A DNA stretch of 64,000 bases from Bacillota bacterium (GTDB taxonomy: Bacteria; Bacillota; Clostridia; Christensenellales; UMGS416): positions 62,001 to 126,000 of the forward strand of contig JAEEJN010000089.1 in the NCBI GenBank assembly GCA_016281935.1, in the 5' to 3' direction. Under the pieces are notes generated by a model, which saw only the letters and a program-made list of their open reading frames with translations, ran no database searches and was not told where the DNA came from. This document shows, piece after piece, positions 17,830 to 27,111 of this stretch. Position 1 is the stretch's first letter, and every line of letters starts with the position of its first letter. Made by a program: the position numbers and the translations under genes.

Positions 17830-18444
17830 GTGGCTTTTGAGATCAAAAAGGCGGAGTTTGTGACGTCCGCTGCAGACCCGGCAAAACTGAAAATCCCATG
17901 TCTTCCCGAGATTGCTCTGGTCGGCCGCTCAAATGTGGGAAAATCTTCTCTTATCAATGCACTGTGCCGGAATTCACATCTTGCAAAAGTGTCTTCGACT
18001 CCGGGCAAGACCAGACTCGTGAATTATTTCCGCATCAATGAGTCGTTCTACCTTGTGGATCTTCCGGGTTACGGATATGCAAAGGTGTCCAGAGACGAAC
18101 AGACTTCCTGGGGGCCTATGATTGAAGAATATTTGACGAATTCCAAGTCCTTGAAAGCTCTGTTCCTGCTGATGGATATCCGTCGTGAGCCCAGTCAGGA
18201 CGATCTGCAGATGGCCTATTATCTTCAGCATTATGCGATCCCCTGCGTGATCGTGGCCACTAAGGCTGATCAGATCACCAGGTCTCAGCGGAAACTGTCA
18301 TCTGCCAGACTGTCGGATTCACTCGGCATGACCTTTCGAACACCCACTGTCGTATTCTCGACAAAAGAATCCCGCTGCCGGGACGATCTTCTGGAAGCAG
18401 TGAGGAAAACACTTGAGGAAGGCTGGACGGTCGGTGAATCCTGA
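17830..18444 (+). CDS. engB: Ribosome biogenesis GTPase EngB (YsxC/YihA)
   Basis: Essential TRAFAC GTPase involved in late large-subunit ribosome assembly. The 204-residue protein shows G1 GRSNVGKSS, the switch region STPGKTRLVN, G3 DLPGYG and G4 TKAD. The GTG at 17830 is chosen because AAAAGGAG lies 6 nt upstream. The alternative ATG at 17746 would overlap lon and the terminator. Only a terminator separates it from lon. Confidence 0.95.
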   Translation: MAFEIKKAEFVTSAADPAKLKIPCLPEIALVGRSNVGKSSLINALCRNSHLAKVSSTPGKTRLVNYFRINESFYLVDLPGYGYAKVSRDEQTSWGPMIEEYLTNSKSLKALFLLMDIRREPSQDDLQMAYYLQHYAIPCVIVATKADQITRSQRKLSSARLSDSLGMTFRTPTVVFSTKESRCRDDLLEAVRKTLEEGWTVGES

Positions 18445-18517
18445 CCTTCAGGCGCGACAGCAAATGTGAATATGAAACTGTCCGCGATTAACAACTGTAT
18501 ATCAACGGAGGTATCAG

Positions 18518-18545
18518 AAAAGGGGACCCGATCGGGTCCCCTTTG
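18518..18545. terminator. Bidirectional terminator between engB and lipoprotein gene
   Basis: Perfect palindrome GGGGACCCGATCGGGTCCCC flanked by AAAA and TTT, between convergent genes. Confidence 0.85.
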
Positions 18546-18565
18546 GGATTATCCTGTTTCAGTCT

Positions 18566-19423
18566 TTATTTATCCCAGTTGGGATCATAGGGAGTCTGCT
18601 GCAGGAGCATGCGCTCGATCACGCCGTCAGCATTGAAGACGAAGTACACGGAACGATAGGCTTCCTTGTCGGTGCCAATCAGATCGTCCTTCTGGTTATC
18701 CACGGGATACACATACAGATAAGCTTCTTTGCCGTCAAGAGTGGTCTTCTTGCCGAACGCATCATGCGTATAGGTCTTTTCAGCGAACTGGCCTTTGTAG
18801 AAGTAGTCGCCGGAAGCACCGGTCGTCTCGCAGAAGTTGGCTTCTACGTCGGCTTTGGTGGACTTGCCAATGATCATGCCGCGAGGCAGGACGAAACGAT
18901 CGTTGTTGTTTTCGCCGAGAGCGGAAGAGTCATACACATCGATGGATACGCACTTGCCGTCGCCAGCATAGGAAGCATACAGGATATCGGTCAGATCCTT
19001 GGTGAAGGAACCGAGGGTGACACCGGCTTCAACTTCCTTTTCGCTGTATTCGAACTTCATGGTCAGTCCGGCAAGACTCCAGATGCAGATCGTGCGGCCG
19101 TATTCGTCAATAGCATTCTCCAGATCAGCGATCCAAGCCACGGGCTTCTGCTTCAGCTGAGCGTCAGCCTTAGCGGCTTTCAGGCCGATTTTGAAACCGA
19201 GGCCGATGGAATCATCGTTCTTGCGGTCAAAATAATCGGGATAATTGGTCGGGATCTTGGTGGCGACAGCCAGAGACTGACCGCCCTGCTGGGCAGGAGC
19301 CTGCGTGGCAGCGGCAGCGCCGGGATCGTCGGTGACGGGAGTACCGGAACCGCTGGAGCAAGCCGTGAACAGGCAAGACGCGGCAAGCAGCAAGCACAGT
19401 ACTACGATGAGCTTCTTTTTCAT
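18566..19423 (-). CDS. Putative lipoprotein of unknown function
   Basis: The 285-residue protein has a clear lipoprotein signal (KKK n-region, hydrophobic core, lipobox FTAC with Cys22). A low-complexity Ser/Gly/Ala/Pro/Gln spacer (about 23-50) precedes a soluble domain of about 230 residues, so it should be anchored outside the membrane. The body contains alternating beta-strand-like segments (EAYLYVYPVDNQ, AYRSVYFVFNADGVIERMLL) but no motif I can name. It lies 48 nt downstream of recF with its own AGGAGG site, and may be read from the recF transcript. Confidence 0.85.
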   Translation of the reverse strand: MKKKLIVVLCLLLAASCLFTACSSGSGTPVTDDPGAAAATQAPAQQGGQSLAVATKIPTNYPDYFDRKNDDSIGLGFKIGLKAAKADAQLKQKPVAWIADLENAIDEYGRTICIWSLAGLTMKFEYSEKEVEAGVTLGSFTKDLTDILYASYAGDGKCVSIDVYDSSALGENNNDRFVLPRGMIIGKSTKADVEANFCETTGASGDYFYKGQFAEKTYTHDAFGKKTTLDGKEAYLYVYPVDNQKDDLIGTDKEAYRSVYFVFNADGVIERMLLQQTPYDPNWDK

Positions 19424-19471
19424 TTTCTTACCTCCTGTAAAATCTTACGGCATAGCCGTATGTAGGTCGGT

Positions 19472-20575
19472 TCAGTTGGTGATCTGTCCGTTGTGGATAT
19501 GAAGGATCTGGCTGGAGATCCCATCCGGCAGGACAGCAGTATCGATATCGGTGCAGGTCAGTATGGTCTGAGCACCTTCTATTGCTGACTGGAGCAGTTT
19601 TCGTCTGCCCAGATCGAGTTCGGAGTAAACATCGTCGAGAAGCAGTATCGGCATTTCACCGGTCTGATCCTTCATCCAGTGAAGCTGTGCGAGCTTCATG
19701 GCGATGGCGCAGGTTCTGACCTGGCCCTGAGATGCCTGTTCTCTTGCCGGCTTCCCGTTCAGCATCACGGAAAGGTCATCTCTGTGAGGACCGGTTTGCG
19801 TAGACTGCAGCCTAAGATCTCTTTCATGTCCCTGTTCCAGATGTTCCAGAAGTTCTGTATGGATCTCTTCTTCGCCGGAACCCGGAACGGAGGGACAGTA
19901 TCTCAGGAGAAACTCTTCCCGGCCGCCTGTCAGGCTCTCATGGATTGCGATGATGATCGGAGACAGCTGGTCAAGGAATTTCTGCCTTGCGATAATAAGA
20001 CGAGTCCCAAGGCTTGCAAGTTCCTCGTCCCAAACAAAGAGTGTATCCGGCTTTGCGATCCCTCTGGCTATTCCGCGAAGAAGGTCGTTACGCTGGGCGA
20101 GAGCTCTTTGATACTGCTGGAGGCTTTGACAGTAGGAAGGATAGATCTGGGAAAGCGTACTGTCGATGAATCTGCGTCTGGCTGAAGGTCCTTCCCGGAT
20201 CAACTGAAGGTCTTCCGGTGAGAAGATCACAGCCGTAGCATGTCCCATCAATTCGCTCATGCGCCTGATCGGGGATCCATTCACACGGATGGCTTTCTTG
20301 CCCGATTGGCTGAGTGCGATTTCAACAGTATGGATCCCATCCTTCTGCAGGACTCTGGCGGATACGTGAGCAGCATCCTGACCGGAAGCGATCAGGTTCT
20401 GCTGTTCCCGGGCGGAACGATGGCTCCTGCCCAGACAACAAAGGTAAACCGATTCCAGGAGATTCGTCTTTCCCTGAGCGTTTTCACCCCAGAGAACCGT
20501 GATGCCCGGCGGGAAGTCCAATTCCAGAGCTGATAGGTTCCTGTACCCGCTGAGGGCCAGATGCGTCAGCTCCAT
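19472..20575 (-). CDS. recF: DNA replication and repair protein RecF
   Basis: An SMC-like ATPase that loads RecA at single-strand gaps with RecO and RecR. The 367-residue protein has Walker A GENAQGKTNLLE near the N-terminus, the GPHRDD element, the signature-like QGQVRT and Walker B PILLLDDVYSELD. Length is normal. The ATG at 20575 has AGGAGG 5 nt upstream; the longer frame to 20683 crosses the promoter. It lies away from any dnaA/dnaN/gyrB cluster, which is unusual for Bacillota. Confidence 0.95.
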   Translation of the reverse strand: MELTHLALSGYRNLSALELDFPPGITVLWGENAQGKTNLLESVYLCCLGRSHRSAREQQNLIASGQDAAHVSARVLQKDGIHTVEIALSQSGKKAIRVNGSPIRRMSELMGHATAVIFSPEDLQLIREGPSARRRFIDSTLSQIYPSYCQSLQQYQRALAQRNDLLRGIARGIAKPDTLFVWDEELASLGTRLIIARQKFLDQLSPIIIAIHESLTGGREEFLLRYCPSVPGSGEEEIHTELLEHLEQGHERDLRLQSTQTGPHRDDLSVMLNGKPAREQASQGQVRTCAIAMKLAQLHWMKDQTGEMPILLLDDVYSELDLGRRKLLQSAIEGAQTILTCTDIDTAVLPDGISSQILHIHNGQITN

Positions 20576-20623
20576 TCTCCCTCCTGTAAGGACTGTTGCG
20601 ATACCTCTGCAGTCTTTGTGGGT

Positions 20624-20629
20624 ATTATA
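20624..20629 (-). promoter_or_regulatory. Extended -10 promoter of recF
   Basis: TGG followed by TATAAT on the minus strand, about 50 nt before the start. The -35 is poor. Confidence 0.5.
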
Positions 20630-20749
20630 CCATAAAATGCACAGAATGGAATAGGTATTTTTAAGGTTCTTTGAGCTTAGCATCCATAGAGAAAGCGTGT
20701 TTCTGCAGCGGTATCCGGAGAAGCAGATCTCCTGTTCCGGCGGCTTTCC

Positions 20750-20778
20750 TTGGCAGAACAGGCGGAATCGGTTATAAT
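20750..20778 (+). promoter_or_regulatory. Promoter of ppk1
   Basis: TTGGCA, 17-nt spacer, TATAAT, 30 nt before the start codon. Confidence 0.7.
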
Positions 20779-20807
20779 AATTGAAAACACAGAAACAGGG
20801 AGGCCTT

Positions 20808-22817
20808 ATGGACCGTTATCTCCATCGAGAGCTGTCATGGCTGGATTTCAACGCAAGGGTTCTGGCACAGGCAAAGACGGAAGATGTTCCCATAGGGGAG
20901 CGCTGCCGTTTTCTTTCCATTACCCAGTCGAACGCCGACGAATTCCAGATGGTGCGTGTAGCGTCTCTTGCCCGTGATATCAGAAGACACAAAACAGGGA
21001 GTGTGTTAGGACGCTCCCCCAGGTTGCAGATGAAGGATGTCCGCGCCAAACTTCGTGCGCTCATGCGGGATCAGCAGATGACTGCAGCCCAGCTGCTTGC
21101 TGAGCTTTCTGAGCTGGGAGTTCGTTTACTGCATTTTCATGAACTGTCTTCCGATCAGCAGCAGGAGCTTAGGGGGCAGGTGCAGGAAGAATATCTGCCG
21201 CATCTTATGCCCATACTGATCCAGAAAGGCCGCAGACTGCCGCATATGAGCAGTAAACGTCTGCATCTGGCTATGCGGACAGGTGAAAAGGCATGGACCT
21301 ATTCCATCCCTCTGGAATGGCCTCGTTTTCTGTCTGTTCCCGGAACTGAAACTGAATGGGTTCCGATGGAAGAAGTGATACTCACGTGTCTTCTGCCGGA
21401 TGAAGGCGCTCAGGGCGTCCTTCTGTTCCGAATCCTGCGGGACGAGGATCTTGATTTCGACGATCAGGCTCCCGATTTCCTTAGCGAGATGGAAAGAAGC
21501 GTCCGCCGCCGTGGATGGGGCGTACCCGTTGCCATGGAATACGCGCGGGAATTTCCCCGGGAAGGCTATGACCCTGTGCTGGAGGAAGCTCTTCGTATCG
21601 CTTTGTCTCTTGAAAGAAACGCTGTGACCGGGCTTCCCGTCATGTTGAATCCAAAACCGTTCACGGAACTGACGAAAGGGCTCGGAAAAGATGCATTCTT
21701 TCCGAAAGCAGCACCCGTAATTCACGAGAATCTCCGGCGCGGCGTCAGCATGTTCGAAGCGATGCGCAAAGGCGATTTCATGGTCCATGTTCCTTACGAA
21801 GCCTATGATCCCGTGTTGCGGCTTCTTCAGGAGGCGGCGGAAGATCCAAACGTCATGTCCATCCGTCAGACGCTGTACCGCGTTTCTTCCCATTCCCCTG
21901 TGGTGGAGGCTCTTGGCCGCGCTGCACGAGCCGGAAAAACGGTCACAGTCATGGTGGAACTGAAAGCCAGGTTCGATGAGGAGCACAATATCCACTGGGC
22001 TCACGTCCTGGAGCATATGGGATGCCAGGTGATCTATGGGCTTGCGGGACTGAAAGTGCATGGAAAAGCACTGCTCATCACGCGAAGAGGGGAAAAAGGA
22101 GTTGAAAGATATCTCCACCTGGGGACAGGGAATTACAACGAGGATACGGCCCGGGCGTACAGCGACATGCATCTGTTCACATGCCGTGAAGACCTGTGCA
22201 AGGATGCGGAAGAGCTTTTTAAGGCGCTTTCTGCTCAGGAGGAAATGCCTGTACTGAGAAAACTGAAACTGTCCCCCAACGGTATGAGGCCTTTCCTTTA
22301 TGAGAAGATAGACAGAGAGATCGAGAACGCAAAAGCCGGACGTCCTTCGGGAATCCGGGCTAAAGTCAATTCTCTTTCCGATATCGGCATCATCGACAGG
22401 CTGTATGAAGCATCGCGTGCAGGCGTGCCCGTGGAACTGGTGACACGCGGTATCTGCTGTCTGCTTCCGGGGGTCGAGGGAATGAGCGAGAATATCCGGG
22501 TGGTATCCATCGTCGGACGTTATCTGGAGCATCATCGGATCTTTGCGTTCGAAGCTGACGGAGCCAAAGAGATCTATCTTTCTTCCGCGGACTGGATGCC
22601 CCGAAACCTTGACCGAAGGGTCGAGATCGCGTTCCCCGTTGAAGATCCGGTGTGTGCGGAGCGCCTGCACCGTCTCCTGTCCATTGCACTGGCCGACAAC
22701 GTGCAGGGGTGGGAACTCCACTCCGACGGGACTTGGTCCCGTGTGAAACAGGGAGACAGCCCGCGAGTGGATTTTCAGAGTTACTGTGCGGAAGAGATGA
22801 ATCTGTTCCAGTCGTGA
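20808..22817 (+). CDS. ppk1: Polyphosphate kinase 1
   Basis: Reversibly transfers the gamma phosphate of ATP to inorganic polyphosphate. The 669-residue protein begins with the PPK1 N-terminal signature NRELSWLDFN in the form HRELSWLDFN, followed by LSITQSNADEF. The PLD-like catalytic halves contain GLKVHGKALL (phosphorylated His) and YLHLGTGNYNEDTARAYSD, and end with DRRVEIAFPV. The ATG at 20808 is preceded by GGGAGG. It is a single-gene unit with its own promoter and terminator, divergent from recF. Confidence 0.95.
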   Translation: MDRYLHRELSWLDFNARVLAQAKTEDVPIGERCRFLSITQSNADEFQMVRVASLARDIRRHKTGSVLGRSPRLQMKDVRAKLRALMRDQQMTAAQLLAELSELGVRLLHFHELSSDQQQELRGQVQEEYLPHLMPILIQKGRRLPHMSSKRLHLAMRTGEKAWTYSIPLEWPRFLSVPGTETEWVPMEEVILTCLLPDEGAQGVLLFRILRDEDLDFDDQAPDFLSEMERSVRRRGWGVPVAMEYAREFPREGYDPVLEEALRIALSLERNAVTGLPVMLNPKPFTELTKGLGKDAFFPKAAPVIHENLRRGVSMFEAMRKGDFMVHVPYEAYDPVLRLLQEAAEDPNVMSIRQTLYRVSSHSPVVEALGRAARAGKTVTVMVELKARFDEEHNIHWAHVLEHMGCQVIYGLAGLKVHGKALLITRRGEKGVERYLHLGTGNYNEDTARAYSDMHLFTCREDLCKDAEELFKALSAQEEMPVLRKLKLSPNGMRPFLYEKIDREIENAKAGRPSGIRAKVNSLSDIGIIDRLYEASRAGVPVELVTRGICCLLPGVEGMSENIRVVSIVGRYLEHHRIFAFEADGAKEIYLSSADWMPRNLDRRVEIAFPVEDPVCAERLHRLLSIALADNVQGWELHSDGTWSRVKQGDSPRVDFQSYCAEEMNLFQS

Positions 22818-22828
22818 AACCGGGGGAA

Positions 22829-22852
22829 TAAAGCCGCGAAACGGCTTTTTTC
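22829..22852 (+). terminator. Terminator after ppk1
   Basis: AAGCCG, loop CGAAA, CGGCTTTTTT. Confidence 0.85.
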
Positions 22853-22865
22853 CATTGGTTCAGCC

Positions 22866-22894
22866 TTTACAATCCACTGTTTTTCGGGTATAAT
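22866..22894 (+). promoter_or_regulatory. Promoter of the ileS operon
   Basis: TTTACA (22866-22871), 17-nt spacer, TATAAT (22889-22894). Confidence 0.75.
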
Positions 22895-22904
22895 ACCGTT
22901 TACA

Positions 22905-23133
22905 ACCGAGCGATGGGGACAAGCATCACGCCAGAACGCAAGAAGAGAGCCGGGGACAGGTGAAAGCCCGGTGCGGGAAGGCAGGAAAGCATCACCCCGG
23001 ACGGGCCGGACTGAATCAAGTAAGACCGGACGGCAGCCCACCGTGAGCGGGTATTTGAGAGCGCCTTTCAGGCGAATTCAGGTGGTAACGCGGATCCCCC
23101 TCCGTCCTGTGCGGACGGGGGGATTTTTGATTT
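22905..23133 (+). promoter_or_regulatory. Isoleucine T-box leader
   Basis: The T-box AGGTGGTAACGCGG is at 23080-23093, followed by a terminator (ATCCCCCTCCGTCC pairing with GGACGGGGGGAT, then TTTTGATTTT, 23094-23130). Stem I contains AGAGAG, GGTGAAAG and a likely specifier ATC at 22991-22993 (Ile). Uncharged tRNA-Ile should antiterminate and raise expression of ileS and the three genes downstream. The specifier position is read by eye. Confidence 0.88.
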
Positions 23134-23146
23134 TGGAGGTATTTCC

Positions 23147-26100
23147 ATGCTGTATGAACCCGTATCCTCCTCTCTGGATTTTGCTGCCAGAGAGAAAGAG
23201 ATGCTCCAATTCTGGAAAGATCATTCGATCTTTGAAAAAAGCGTGTCGCTGCGTGAAGGTTCTCCTTCCTTCACGTTCTATGACGGTCCGCCTACTTCCA
23301 ATGGCCGTCCGCATATCGGACATGTACTGACCCGTTCCATCAAGGACCTGATCCCCCGTTACCGCACGATGAAGGGATATCAGGTGCTCCGCAAAGCCGG
23401 ATGGGACACCCATGGCCTGCCTGTGGAACTGGAAGTCGAGAAAAAGCTGGGATTCAACGGCAAGGAACAGATTGAAGCGTTCGGGATCGCGAACTTCAAT
23501 GAAGAATGCAGGACTTCTGTCTGGACTTATCTGGACGAGTGGCAGAAAATGAGTGACCGTGTCGGCTTCTGGGCCGATATGGACAATCCCTATGTGACCT
23601 ATCACAACGATTATATCGAATCGGAATGGTGGGCTTTCAAGAAGATCCATGAAAAAGGTCTTCTTTACAAAGGATATAAAGTCGTGCCTTACTGCCCCCG
23701 CTGCGGGACCGCTCTTGCTTCCCACGAGGTAGCTCAGGGTTATAAGGACGTCAAGGAGACCTCTGCAATCGCCAGATTCCGTGTCAAGGGCAGCGACGCT
23801 TCCATCCTTGCATGGACGACGACTCCCTGGACCCTTCCGTCGAACGTTGCTCTGTGCGTGAATGCGCATGAGGATTACGTAAAAGCAGAAAGCAGGGGAG
23901 AGATCTTCATTCTGGCCGCGGCACTTGTGGAAAGCATCCTCGGAGAAGACGCCAAGGTGCTTGAGACCATGAAAGGTGCCGATCTCGAAGGCATGGAATA
24001 TGAACAGCTCATGCCTTTCGGCTCCGTAAAGGGGAAAGCGTTCTATGTCGTCTGCGATGACTATGTCACGTTGACCGATGGTACCGGTGTCGTGCATATC
24101 GCGCCGGCCTTCGGTGAAGATGACGCCCGTATCGGACGGAATTACAATCTTCCTCTTCTTCAGATGGTGGATGAACACGGCGAGTTCACAGGAGGGACCC
24201 CGTGGGATGGGATGTTCTGCAAGGACGGAGACTCTAAAGTCCTGGAATATCTCAAAGAGCGCGGCCTGCTGTTTGCAGCCCTTCCCTATGAGCACAGCTA
24301 TCCCTTCTGCTGGCGCTGCAACACTCCTCTGCTTTACTATGCCCGCTCTTCCTGGTTCGTGAAGACGACGGCTATCAAGGATGAACTGATTGCCAACAAC
24401 CGAACGGTCAACTGGATCCCTGAGACGATCAAGGAAGGCCGTATGGGCAACTGGCTGGAAAATGTCATTGACTGGGCGGTATCCCGTCAGCGCTACTGGG
24501 GAACGCCTCTGCCCGTATGGGAATGTGAATGCGGTCATATTGAAGTCATCGGTTCCAGGGCGGAGCTGGAGGAAAAGTGCGGGAACGTTCCGCATGATCT
24601 GGATCTTCATCGCCCCTATATCGATGAATATACGATGAAATGCCCCTGCTGCGGCAAAGAAATGCACAGGGTACCGGATGTCGCAGACTGCTGGTTCGAT
24701 TCCGGATCCATGCCTTTTGCTCAGTGGCACTATCCTTTTGAGAACAAAGAGACTTTCGAAGAGCATTTCCCGGCGGATTTCATCTCCGAAGCACAGGATC
24801 AGACACGCGGATGGTTCTATACCCTCCTGACGCTCTCCACACTCCTGTTCGATCAGGCGCCTTTTAAAAACTGCATCGTTCTGGGCCTTGTAAACGACAA
24901 GAACGGCATCAAGATGAGTAAGCATCTGGGCAACGTTGTCGATCCCTGGAGCGTACTGGATGCGCAGGGAGCCGATGCTGTCCGCTGGTATTTCTATACC
25001 GGATCTGCGCTTTGGCTGCCCAGCAGATTCTCCGGAGAAGCCGTGAGTGAGGCTCAGCGTAAGTTCATGGGCACTCTCTGGAATACGTATGCGTTCTACA
25101 TCCTCTATGCCAATATCGATGGATTCAATCCCAACGATTATGAGTTTAAGCCTGAAACTCTGGGAGTCATGGACCGCTGGCTGCTTTCCCGTCTGAACAC
25201 GCTGGTTCGGACAATGGATGAGCATCTGGAGAACTACCGCATCACGGAAGGCGGACGTGCACTGTCTGCCTTCGTTGATGAGCTTTCCAACTGGTATGTG
25301 CGCCGCGGGCGTGAACGCTACTGGGCCTCCGGCATGGAGCAGGATAAGATCAATGCTTATCTTACACTTTATACCGCTTTGGAAACCCTCAGCCGTCTCT
25401 GTGCGCCTTATATCCCCTTCATGGCGGATGAGATCTATCAGAATATCGTGCGCCGTGTAGATCCTGAAGCGCCTGAATCCGTTCATCTTTGTGACTGGCC
25501 GGAATACAGTGCCGAGATGGTTGATCCCGGGCTGGAAGCTTCCATGTCCAAAGTCCTCACCTATGTGACTCTTGGACGTGCTGCTCGGAACGTGGCTTCA
25601 CTGAAAGTCCGTCAACCCCTTTCTACCCTCTATGTGCTGGGAGAGGAACTGACTCCGGAATTCAATGTGCTCGTCGCGGATGAACTGAACGTCAAAACTG
25701 TGGTATATGCCAATGACGAAGCCAGCCTTGTGGATTATGAGATTAAACCGCAGATGCGAACGCTCGGGCCGAGGCTCGGGAAACTCCTTCCCGCCGTGCG
25801 GACGGCTCTGGCCGCATGTGACGGCGTAGACTGCGTCAGACAGCTGAAAGAGAACGGCGTCTATAAACTCGAACTGGCCGACCAGACAATCGAACTGGCC
25901 GAGTCTGACCTGTTGATCTCTCCCCGTCAGAAGAGCGGTCTGGTCAGTCAGAGCGATCAGGGAGTGACGGTAGCCCTTGATACCGCACTGACTCCGGAAC
26001 TTGTGCTCGAAGGACAGATCCGTGAGATCGTATCCAAAGTCCAGAACCTGCGCAAGGAAGCTGATTTTGTTGTAACGGATCATATCCGGCTCGGCTATGC

Positions 26101-26254
26101 GGGCGATGAAAAGTTCTGCAGCCTTATGGCATCGAACGCTTCCGCAATCGGAGAGGATGTACTGGCGGATCGTATCGAAGAAGGGCTTTCCGGCTACGAA
26201 GGCGAAGTGAATCTCGATGCCTTTGCCGGCCGGCTCTCCGTGGAGAAACTCTGA
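23147..26254 (+). CDS. ileS: Isoleucyl-tRNA synthetase, type 2 (eukaryote-like)
   Basis: Charges tRNA-Ile. The 1035-residue protein has GRPHIGHVLTRSIKD (HIGH), GWDTHGLPVELEVEK, the large CP1 editing domain with TTPWTLPSN, and KMSKHLGN. The wording GLPVELEVEKKLG and the extended C-terminal region are those of IleRS2, the group shared with eukaryotes and with mupirocin-resistance enzymes, rather than the zinc-tailed IleRS1. The start has GGAGG 6 nt upstream. The stop overlaps the next start (TGATG), and three more genes follow in coupled order under the Ile T-box. Confidence 0.95.
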   Translation: MLYEPVSSSLDFAAREKEMLQFWKDHSIFEKSVSLREGSPSFTFYDGPPTSNGRPHIGHVLTRSIKDLIPRYRTMKGYQVLRKAGWDTHGLPVELEVEKKLGFNGKEQIEAFGIANFNEECRTSVWTYLDEWQKMSDRVGFWADMDNPYVTYHNDYIESEWWAFKKIHEKGLLYKGYKVVPYCPRCGTALASHEVAQGYKDVKETSAIARFRVKGSDASILAWTTTPWTLPSNVALCVNAHEDYVKAESRGEIFILAAALVESILGEDAKVLETMKGADLEGMEYEQLMPFGSVKGKAFYVVCDDYVTLTDGTGVVHIAPAFGEDDARIGRNYNLPLLQMVDEHGEFTGGTPWDGMFCKDGDSKVLEYLKERGLLFAALPYEHSYPFCWRCNTPLLYYARSSWFVKTTAIKDELIANNRTVNWIPETIKEGRMGNWLENVIDWAVSRQRYWGTPLPVWECECGHIEVIGSRAELEEKCGNVPHDLDLHRPYIDEYTMKCPCCGKEMHRVPDVADCWFDSGSMPFAQWHYPFENKETFEEHFPADFISEAQDQTRGWFYTLLTLSTLLFDQAPFKNCIVLGLVNDKNGIKMSKHLGNVVDPWSVLDAQGADAVRWYFYTGSALWLPSRFSGEAVSEAQRKFMGTLWNTYAFYILYANIDGFNPNDYEFKPETLGVMDRWLLSRLNTLVRTMDEHLENYRITEGGRALSAFVDELSNWYVRRGRERYWASGMEQDKINAYLTLYTALETLSRLCAPYIPFMADEIYQNIVRRVDPEAPESVHLCDWPEYSAEMVDPGLEASMSKVLTYVTLGRAARNVASLKVRQPLSTLYVLGEELTPEFNVLVADELNVKTVVYANDEASLVDYEIKPQMRTLGPRLGKLLPAVRTALAACDGVDCVRQLKENGVYKLELADQTIELAESDLLISPRQKSGLVSQSDQGVTVALDTALTPELVLEGQIREIVSKVQNLRKEADFVVTDHIRLGYAGDEKFCSLMASNASAIGEDVLADRIEEGLSGYEGEVNLDAFAGRLSVEKL

Positions 26255-27111
26255 TGTGGCTTGCTGACACCTGGAGGGACTATGAAGTCCTGGACTGCGG
26301 AGACGGCGAAAAGTTGGAGAGATGGGGCGAAACGATACTTCTTCGCCCCGATCCCCAGGCAATATGGCCTGCAGGATCTAGACTCGAAGCAACAACCGGC
26401 TTGAATGCGCATTATCACCGCTCTGCTTCCGGAGGCGGTGAATGGGAAGTGCTCACCAGACTTCAGGATCCCTGGCAGATCTCATATAGGAAGCTGACCT
26501 TTGAAGTCGGACTCATGGGCTTCAAACATACAGGACTGTTTCCTGAACAGGCTGTCAACTGGGACTGGATGGGAAACCAGCTTCAGGGAAAGGAAAACGC
26601 TGAAGTCCTGAATCTCTTCGGGTATACCGGCGCTGCGACAGTAGCCTGTGCCGCAGCCGGAGCCAAGGTCGTGCATGTGGATGCGTCCAAAGGCATGACC
26701 CAATGGGCAAAACGCAATCTTTCCCTGAACCTCCCGGAAAACCGTTCCGTGCGCTGGATCGTGGAAGACTGTCTCGCTTTTGTGAAGCGTGAACTGCGCA
26801 GAGGGAGAAAGTATCAGGGCATCCTGATGGATCCGCCCAGTTACGGACGGGGCCCGAACGGACAGACATGGAAGCTGGAAGACTCGATCTACGAACTGCT
26901 TCAGCTGACATCCCAGCTTCTGGCGGAGGATGCCTGCTTCTTTCTTCTGAACAGTTATACAACAGGACTGCAGTCTTCGGTGCTTTCAGATCTTCTTAAG
27001 CTTACTGTCGGACAGCATGGAGGCAAGGTGACGGCAGATGAACTCGGGCTTCCCGTATCCAGGAGGCCGATTGTGCTGCCCTGCGGTGCGAGCGGAAGGT
27101 GGGTCCCGTGA
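26254..27111 (+). CDS. Class I SAM-dependent methyltransferase, RlmI/COG1092-like
   Basis: A 285-residue Rossmann-fold methyltransferase. Motif I is NLFGYTGAATVAC and motif II VVHVDASKGM. The catalytic region MDPPSYGRGPNG resembles the NPPY/DPPxF element of RNA cytosine-C5 methyltransferases of the RlmI group. The PUA domain of RlmI is absent; instead the first 90 residues are a short unrelated N-terminal region. An rRNA target is likely by family but unproven. Its ATG overlaps the ileS stop, and its TGA overlaps the next start. Confidence 0.85.
   Translation: MWLADTWRDYEVLDCGDGEKLERWGETILLRPDPQAIWPAGSRLEATTGLNAHYHRSASGGGEWEVLTRLQDPWQISYRKLTFEVGLMGFKHTGLFPEQAVNWDWMGNQLQGKENAEVLNLFGYTGAATVACAAAGAKVVHVDASKGMTQWAKRNLSLNLPENRSVRWIVEDCLAFVKRELRRGRKYQGILMDPPSYGRGPNGQTWKLEDSIYELLQLTSQLLAEDACFFLLNSYTTGLQSSVLSDLLKLTVGQHGGKVTADELGLPVSRRPIVLPCGASGRWVP

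Noticed and set aside
21126-22721. 531-residue minus-strand frame opposite ppk1
   Set aside because: Same shadow effect; ppk1 has all family motifs on the plus strand.
23078-25486. 802-residue minus-strand frame opposite ileS
   Set aside because: A long antisense shadow caused by codon bias in ileS. No homology-like motif, and it runs across the T-box terminator.
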